Made by a program: the position numbers and the translations under genes. Under the pieces are notes generated by a model. The model searched no databases and was not told the DNA's origin. It saw only the letters and a program-made list of their open reading frames with translations. Below are positions 58,709 through 64,000 of a stretch of 64,000 nt of DNA, in pieces (within the stretch, counting starts at the first letter, position 1; each line of letters opens with the position of its first letter). Source of the stretch: Acetobacter sp. 46_36 (GTDB lineage: Bacteria > Pseudomonadota > Alphaproteobacteria > RF32 > CAG-239); assembly GCA_001917135.1 (NCBI GenBank), contig MNTT01000016.1:261576-325575 (forward strand), in the 5' to 3' direction.

Positions 58709-58737
58709 GATATATAACGCCGTTTATTTTTTGTCAA
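58709..58737 (-). promoter_or_regulatory. Promoter of helical-repeat gene 2
   Basis: On the minus strand TTGACA (58737-58732), then TATATA (58716-58711, spacer 15) or TATATC (58714-58709, spacer 17), about 54 bp upstream of the ATG at 58657. Confidence 0.6.
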
Positions 58738-58834
58738 ACATTAATTTACGGATACAACAAATATAGGAAAAGGGCAGATACGCCCGGACTGCCACGCCCT
58801 GCCCTTCTATACCGGCCGCACTTGCACCGTGTTA

Positions 58835-58953
58835 GTTATATGAGGTTACGCGCTGGCTGTACTTGCCGCCATACCCGTTATGTGAGGTTACACACTGGCT
58901 GTACTTGCCGCCATGCCCGTTATGTGAGGTTACGCGCCGGTTTTACCTGTATC
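58835..58953. repeat. 42-bp tandem repeat, about 2.8 copies
   Basis: Units at 58835-58876 and 58877-58918 differ at only a few positions; a third, partial unit runs from 58919 to about 58953. Each begins gttatRtgaggttac and continues with a ctggctgtacttgccg part. It fills most of the 326-bp space between the helical-repeat gene and the MORN-repeat protein; no spacer-like diversity exists between units, so it is not a CRISPR. Confidence 0.85.
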
Positions 58954-58983
58954 ATTGTTCCGCCTATTCCAACTGTCACGCGT

Positions 58984-61900
58984 TTATTTATAAATATCGT
59001 ACAGCTTTTTCATCATTTCCGGTGCCTGCATATCCAGTTCGGCTAAAATATACGCAGCGGTGTCCAAATTGAGGCGGGCAACGGATTTCACCGAATAACG
59101 GTCCTGATTTTCTATCCAACGCGGATTATTATAATCGACCCAGTGCCGCTCGCGATAAGCCGAAACGGTACGGACGGACGGCTTTTGAAGATGTAATTTG
59201 CCGTCAGGCGCCAGATAGGCGAACTTTTCCAACGCTCCCTCGCGGTCAAAGGCTTTGACGGAAATTTCGCCGTTATTATAAAAGACGATTTCAGTCTTTA
59301 CCTTGCCGTTTTTATAGTATTCCAGCAGCGTGTTCTGTTTTTCATCGGCTTTGAATTCTGATGAAACTGCTCCGTTCTTGGCAAATATCTTCATATTGTC
59401 CCGCAACAGTCCGCTGCTGTTTTTGGCAAATTTCACCGGCATATCGGCTCCGTTCAATTTCAGGGATTTGACTGTTCCCGAGGCATCATATACCTCTTCC
59501 AAAATGTTGGGGCCGAGCTGCTTTATAACTTTGACAAGCTTTCCGGCTTTGTCGTATTCGCTGATTGTGTATGACAGCGGAGAATTCTGAACCGTTTCAA
59601 CTTTCAGGGTACCGTCGGGATAAAACTGCTTATCGGAAAACAGCAAGGTTTCCGGTTTGCGGGTTATCTCATAACGCGCCTTGCCGTTGTCATAAAAATC
59701 TTCGCGCGATATAAAAGCCATTACCGGATTGTCTGTATAAGCCTTATTTGTCTTGCGGCGAATTTCTCCCGAACCGAAATATTTTTCAATCAGAATGCCG
59801 TCGTCTTTGTAAACGGTATCGGTAAGCAGCAGTCCGGTTTTGGAGTACTCCTTAATTTCTTCCGTCCGGCCGCCGCGGGTTTTTATCGTTTTGCGGAGAT
59901 TGCCGTTAGGATAATAAAATTTTTCGGTTTTAGCCAGAGAGCCGGAAGTTTTTTCGCCGCCGATGCTGACATGCTCCTTGTCAACGACATCTGCCAGCGC
60001 ATCTATGTCCGGTTTGGCAACCGGACCGATATTTTTGGCTGCCAGTTCGGCCTGCTTTTTCTCTTCTGCCGTCGGGATAATCGCATTTTTAAGTTTTATA
60101 TCGTCAAAAGAAACAGGCTCCAACCCTTCTACCATCGGCGCAGCATCTTCCGGAAGGACAGGTGATACTTCGTTTTTTTCACTCCGGACGGGAATATCGG
60201 CTTTTTGCACAGACGATGCGGCTGTCGGAACTTCCTCCGAGGCCGGTACTGCTACCGACGCGGAAGAAACCGGAGCTACTGTAGACGGAGCGGCGTCTGA
60301 AACGGACGCTGCCGAGGAAGAGGTTGGAACCGCAGCGGCGGGAGTTCCGGCAGCAGAGGCCGGAGCTTCAGAAGCCTGTTTTGGCGCAGGCTGCAAAACG
60401 GATTCCGACTGACTTGAAGTTACGGAAGACGCTGCAGATGCGGCAGCCGTTAATGACGCTGCGGCATCTGTTGCAGGTGCAACAGCTGTTGAAGGTGTGG
60501 TACTCATTGATGGTGCAGCAGATGTTGAAGATGTGGCACTTGTTGATGGTGCAGCAGATGTTGAAGATGTGGCACTTGTTGATGGTGCAGCATCTGCTGT
60601 CCGATTTTCATAACCGCAGATTTTTCCGCCTTTAATCAACTCGCTGTTCTTATATACGGTATATTCGCCGGAAGCTAAGTTATATTCAATATAATTCTGC
60701 GGATTAGATGCATTCACCTCGCGAATATTGTCAAGTTCGCCTTCATAGAATTTCAGATAAATATCCTTGTTCTTTTGCGGTTCGGCCAAAAAGGCATCCG
60801 TCTTTTCTCCTTCATTATAATTCAGGCTGAAGGCCAGCGTTCCGTCTTTATTATACCTTACCAGGAGCTTGCGCGGCGCACCGTCTGCTATGGTCAGCAT
60901 TTCTTTGACGGCTCCGTTGTCATGATAGCTGCGCGAACTTTCCGCCAATTTATCCCGGCTGTAATAAATCTCCGCGACAATATGACCTTTATCGTCAAAC
61001 TTTTTGGCAAAGCCCTGCTTCTGTTTTTGATAGTACGGAATATCATACAAGTGCTGCCCGTTTTCGGCATAAACCGTTTCGATTGCATATTCGCCGCGGT
61101 TATAACCGGTCGGGAACACAGCACGCAGACGGTTGAGGACATCATAACAGGCATAATTGCTTTTTTCGGGTTTGAAAGAGGAAAAATCCCGGCAGGAATC
61201 CGGCAAATCCAACGCAAAAGCTTTGGTTACGGTATTGGCGTTAGCTTCCAAATCAAGCGCCAGTTCATCCAACTTAGAGGTTATATCCAGGCATTTCGAA
61301 TCAGGATTGGACAGAGCCGCAAGCTTGGACGGTTCCGGAGCGCGACGGGCATCTTTCGGCGCAGCGCCGACAATTTCGCCGCCGGCAAAAGAGATTTCGC
61401 GGGCATTGGGACCGTATATCTTTGCAGTTCCTTCCTTTTTGCCGTCTTTATATGCAAACTCCGCGGCAACTTCCCCGGTCGGGAAATAGCAGGTCAGCCT
61501 GCCAACGACTTTTCCGTCCTCATAACGTTTGCGGAAGGCTACCTCCTTGGTCGGGAAAAAGCCGCTCGCGGTTCCGTTTTTTATCCCTTGTTTGTAATTT
61601 ATTTCCGCAGTCAGATTGCCCGAAGCGTCAAACTTTTGCTCGACGCCGTTTTTCAAACCGCCGACATAGGGGGTTATGCGCCGAATCATTCCCGTATCGT
61701 CATAACTTATCTTCGACACTGCATTACCGCGCATATCGGCGATTTCATATACAAAGTTTTCCCGATACGGCAAGCCGCACTTGTTATACGATATATCCCC
61801 CTCATCTTCATAAAGTTCAACCAGCTCTTCCAAGCTCAGTTTTACAATCTTGTCCTGACAATCCGCCGCATCCAGTTCGGGAGCAAAATTCAGCACCCGG

Positions 61901-62628
61901 GCATTTTCGACTTCCTTTATCACGCGGCCCTGACGGTTAAAAAACAGGGTTTTGCCGTCTTCCTGACCGACTGGAAACGATGCGGCTATACGCCCGTCGG
62001 GATAATATGTGATGATGTTGCCCTGGCGAATCGTCTTTTGTTCAGCCAACGGCTTCTGCGTGTCTTCTTTGGGCAGAACCCACGGAATTTCCTGCCGCAA
62101 TGTCCCGTTGTTGTCGTATTTCTTTTCGGTGCCGATTTTATTATTCTCGTTCAGATATGTCGCCTGCGCTGCCAGACGCCCGTTCATATAGTAATCTTCC
62201 GCATAAAACCCTTTGCCGTCATCCAGCGTAGTTACCTTGCGGGAAACCTGCCCGTTGGGATGATAATAGTTCAGCACCTTTTTAACGACTTCGCCGTCTT
62301 TTATCGTTTTTTCGGCAATAACCTTGCCATCAGGCGCCACCAGCTTTTCAATATGACCATCGGAGATTTCCTCTTTTATTATTTTGGGCTGGTCTGTTTC
62401 CTCCTCTGCAATTGGGGCAGCCGGCGATACTGCACCTGCATCTCCGGCTGCTTTCGACACAGCAGCAGATGCGGCTTTTTCTTCATCCAATTTATAAATT
62501 CCCGACGACGCCGTCGCGGGCGCCTTTTCCGCCGGAGCGGCAGATACGGCATACGCCACGGCCGGCAAAGAAACAGTCAGCAACAGAGCTAAATTCAGCG
62601 ATTTTCCCATAACAGCACCATAATCCAT
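58984..62628 (-). CDS. Giant secreted YwqK/MORN_2-repeat protein with Ser/Thr/Ala linker
   Basis: A 1214-residue secreted protein. After a Sec signal peptide (LNLALLLTVSLPAVAYAVSA, ending near residue 27) and a Pro/Ala/Glu linker, it has more than twenty copies of the MORN_2/YwqK repeat, (Y/F)YxxGxL--(E/K)-: for example YYHPNGQVSRK, YYMNGRLAAQ, YYPDGRIAAS, YFPTGEVAAE, FYPDGTLKVE, YYKNGKVKTE. The two repeat blocks (about 100-650 and 880-1170) are joined by a Ser/Thr/Ala/Pro-rich linker (about 680-860). Such proteins are common in Bacteroidetes but not named here; likely surface or periplasmic. ATG at 62628 or 62610 (better signal); no ribosome site either way. Confidence 0.8.
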   Translation of the reverse strand: MDYGAVMGKSLNLALLLTVSLPAVAYAVSAAPAEKAPATASSGIYKLDEEKAASAAVSKAAGDAGAVSPAAPIAEEETDQPKIIKEEISDGHIEKLVAPDGKVIAEKTIKDGEVVKKVLNYYHPNGQVSRKVTTLDDGKGFYAEDYYMNGRLAAQATYLNENNKIGTEKKYDNNGTLRQEIPWVLPKEDTQKPLAEQKTIRQGNIITYYPDGRIAASFPVGQEDGKTLFFNRQGRVIKEVENARVLNFAPELDAADCQDKIVKLSLEELVELYEDEGDISYNKCGLPYRENFVYEIADMRGNAVSKISYDDTGMIRRITPYVGGLKNGVEQKFDASGNLTAEINYKQGIKNGTASGFFPTKEVAFRKRYEDGKVVGRLTCYFPTGEVAAEFAYKDGKKEGTAKIYGPNAREISFAGGEIVGAAPKDARRAPEPSKLAALSNPDSKCLDITSKLDELALDLEANANTVTKAFALDLPDSCRDFSSFKPEKSNYACYDVLNRLRAVFPTGYNRGEYAIETVYAENGQHLYDIPYYQKQKQGFAKKFDDKGHIVAEIYYSRDKLAESSRSYHDNGAVKEMLTIADGAPRKLLVRYNKDGTLAFSLNYNEGEKTDAFLAEPQKNKDIYLKFYEGELDNIREVNASNPQNYIEYNLASGEYTVYKNSELIKGGKICGYENRTADAAPSTSATSSTSAAPSTSATSSTSAAPSMSTTPSTAVAPATDAAASLTAAASAASSVTSSQSESVLQPAPKQASEAPASAAGTPAAAVPTSSSAASVSDAAPSTVAPVSSASVAVPASEEVPTAASSVQKADIPVRSEKNEVSPVLPEDAAPMVEGLEPVSFDDIKLKNAIIPTAEEKKQAELAAKNIGPVAKPDIDALADVVDKEHVSIGGEKTSGSLAKTEKFYYPNGNLRKTIKTRGGRTEEIKEYSKTGLLLTDTVYKDDGILIEKYFGSGEIRRKTNKAYTDNPVMAFISREDFYDNGKARYEITRKPETLLFSDKQFYPDGTLKVETVQNSPLSYTISEYDKAGKLVKVIKQLGPNILEEVYDASGTVKSLKLNGADMPVKFAKNSSGLLRDNMKIFAKNGAVSSEFKADEKQNTLLEYYKNGKVKTEIVFYNNGEISVKAFDREGALEKFAYLAPDGKLHLQKPSVRTVSAYRERHWVDYNNPRWIENQDRYSVKSVARLNLDTAAYILAELDMQAPEMMKKLYDIYK
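60506..60595. repeat. 36-bp in-frame tandem repeat inside the giant gene
   Basis: Units 60506-60541 and 60542-60577 are nearly identical and a third partial unit starts at 60578. Each translates on the minus strand to 12 residues of the type AAPSTSATSSTS. The array forms part of the Ser/Thr/Ala linker and is a likely site of length change. Confidence 0.9.
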
Positions 62629-62758
62629 AAAGTTAAAAAATAAAGTTCTCCGCTGATGATTGAAACATATATATTATTTTTTTTAAAGCATTAAATCGGA
62701 TTTACACAGAAAGCATCGGCAATTTATAAGATTTAAAGAGCCGTACAGGGCAGGCACA

Positions 62759-64000
62759 TTAAATTTCCGCCTGCCGCAACAGGATTTCCGCCTCTTTTTT
62801 TCTGAGCTGAACGGATGTTATCCGATGTTCTTTCAAAGCTTCCAGGGCCTGTCTGAATTCAGGATATTCGCAAAAGCGCAGGGTTGACGCTTTCTGGTAA
62901 AACCGTTCCAGCATTGCGGCAATGGCGGCAAAATTCTTTTGTTCGGCACGGCTGAAAGGCTTGTCCCGCCCCCGCACATCGGCAGACATGACGGCAATAA
63001 ACCTCTCCACATAGTCCGGGCGGTGAAAACGAAGCAGGTCAACAGCTATCCGGGCAAGTTTCTTGGCGGCATCCGCGGGCGGACGATGCGACACCATATG
63101 GTTTAAGGCACAAAAACGGGCAAACCCGGTATAAGCTTCAGGGATTTGCAGCCGGGCGGCTATCCGGCCGATAATCTCTGCTCCCAGCAAGTCATGTCCG
63201 CGATGCGACGGCCATTTTTGCGGATCCGTAGCCGTTTTTCCGACATCATGCAGCAATACGGCCAGATTGACCATAGCGTCGTCCGTATCAGCTGCTTTCA
63301 GCGACAGAACGGTATGCTCCCCGCTGTTTCCCTCAGGATGATAGTCCCGGCGTTCAGGAACATTCCACAGTTCTCCGATTTCAGGCAGCAGCACCGACAA
63401 CGCACCGCATTCGCGCGCCGTCCGGACAAAAAGATAAAATCCGCGGCACCCCAGCGCCTTTTCCATTTCCTGCCAAATCCGCTGCCGGCTTAAATGTGCC
63501 AGCGCCCCTTCTTCTACCATCCGGCGGCAAAGTGCCATCGTTTCAGGCGCAACGGCAAACTCTAACTGCGCTGCAAACCGGCACATCCGCAGCACCCGCA
63601 GGGGATCTTCGGCAAAATGTTCCGAAATATGGCGCAAAACACGCTTTTTAATATCATCCCTCCCCTGATGAAAATCCAGAATTTCCCCGGTATCGGGATT
63701 TCGGTATAAAGCATTGCAGGTAAAATCCCGCCGCAGAGAATCCTCTTCCAAAGTAATGTCCGGCGTGAATTCAAATTTGAAATCACAATGACCTAAGCCG
63801 GTTTTTACCTCCCGGCGGGCAAGCGCATATTCTTCGCCGGTTTCCGGGTGCAGAAAAACGGGAAAGCTTTTCCCGACTTTTTTAAAACCCAGGGCCAGCA
63901 TTTCCTTTTCCGTTCCGCCTGTAACCACAAAATCCCTGTCCTGGCAGGACTTATGCAGCAACATATCCCGCACAGCACCGCCAACCTGATAAAAATGCAT
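62759..64000 (-). CDS. cca: Multifunctional CCA-adding tRNA nucleotidyltransferase
   Basis: A 413-residue class II CCA enzyme. The nucleotidyltransferase signature VGGAVRDMLL (residues 6-15) with DRDFVV carries the metal Asp pair, and RRDFTCNALY and LRVLRMCRFAAQL follow as in E. coli Cca. The C-terminal half has an HD phosphohydrolase domain (LLHDVGKTATDP around residue 250, and the second His further on), which gives phosphatase and phosphodiesterase activity in the multifunctional class. It adds or repairs the CCA end of tRNA. The ATG is the last codon of the window; the standard start of the family (MxxYQVGGAVRD) confirms that the gene is complete. Confidence 0.95.
   Translation of the reverse strand: MHFYQVGGAVRDMLLHKSCQDRDFVVTGGTEKEMLALGFKKVGKSFPVFLHPETGEEYALARREVKTGLGHCDFKFEFTPDITLEEDSLRRDFTCNALYRNPDTGEILDFHQGRDDIKKRVLRHISEHFAEDPLRVLRMCRFAAQLEFAVAPETMALCRRMVEEGALAHLSRQRIWQEMEKALGCRGFYLFVRTARECGALSVLLPEIGELWNVPERRDYHPEGNSGEHTVLSLKAADTDDAMVNLAVLLHDVGKTATDPQKWPSHRGHDLLGAEIIGRIAARLQIPEAYTGFARFCALNHMVSHRPPADAAKKLARIAVDLLRFHRPDYVERFIAVMSADVRGRDKPFSRAEQKNFAAIAAMLERFYQKASTLRFCEYPEFRQALEALKEHRITSVQLRKKEAEILLRQAEI

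Noticed and set aside
58835..58953. CRISPR array
   Set aside because: Units are 42 bp, adjacent and nearly identical over their full length, with no spacers; no cas genes are present.
60775..62592. 605-codon plus-strand open frame
   Set aside because: Antisense to the repeat protein gene, with no domain; codon bias explains it.
1..64000. tRNA, rRNA, riboswitch, prophage or insertion sequence
   Set aside because: I found no cloverleaf-like sequence, no transposase or integrase, and no conserved riboswitch core in the spacers.

Overview
The window (64 kb, about half G+C, genes densely packed on both strands) looks like a chromosomal segment of an anaerobic, probably host-associated alphaproteobacterium. 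Alphaproteobacterial markers seen here are a ChpT-type histidine phosphotransferase (CtrA relay), an F1-ATPase operon in the order atpH-A-G-D-C without the F0 genes, and a lexA promoter overlapped by a direct-repeat LexA box (GTTC-N7-GTTC). Signs of anaerobic life are HydG ([FeFe]-hydrogenase maturation), a reverse rubrerythrin, an iron-type alcohol dehydrogenase and a small nitroreductase. There is no plasmid, phage, transposase, CRISPR, rRNA or recognisable tRNA, so this is core genome with lineage-specific genes interspersed. The species assignment is inference from gene content.

Layout. 1-3.4 kb: end of rsmB, a histidine phosphatase and two neighbouring DUF805 membrane proteins, the first broken by an in-frame TGA. 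3.6-10 kb: mtnN and lexA (leftward), an unknown protein with a DUF218-like stretch, an esterase, a MazG-like enzyme and two paralogous membrane-anchored CgeB-like glycosyltransferases. 10-14 kb: reverse rubrerythrin, a three-gene leftward glycosyltransferase operon whose middle gene is frameshifted in a homopolymer, and a CPHC thioredoxin-like lipoprotein. 14-21.5 kb: archaeal/eukaryotic-type proS, small orphan genes, an acetyltransferase, hydG and elbB. 21.7-30.3 kb: M16 peptidase, GtrII-like membrane protein, alcohol dehydrogenase, an outer-membrane barrel candidate, two squalene/phytoene-synthase-like genes and trmFO. 30.5-41 kb: secreted unknown, chpT-priA, and the atp operon. 41-50.7 kb: GT-C membrane protein, PfkB-like protein lacking the catalytic Asp, an Mla lipid-transport operon (mlaE-F-D plus auxiliary lipoprotein) and lolC/E-lolD lipoprotein export. 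50.8-64 kb: rpsD, orphan repeat proteins, DMT transporter, PMM-type phosphatase, nitroreductase, a 1.2-kaa MORN/YwqK-repeat secreted protein and cca.

Themes. (1) Envelope building dominates: six or seven glycosyltransferases, Mla, Lol, several lipoproteins and secreted repeat proteins. (2) Many intergenic spaces, including one inside the atp operon, hold short degenerate tandem repeats of unrelated sequence (periods 14 to 45 bp); some have expanded into reading frames. (3) A 24-34 bp palindromic motif recurs at three promoter regions and looks like an operator. (4) Several orphan genes share a strong sigma70-like promoter plus an A/T-rich leader with no Shine-Dalgarno sequence.
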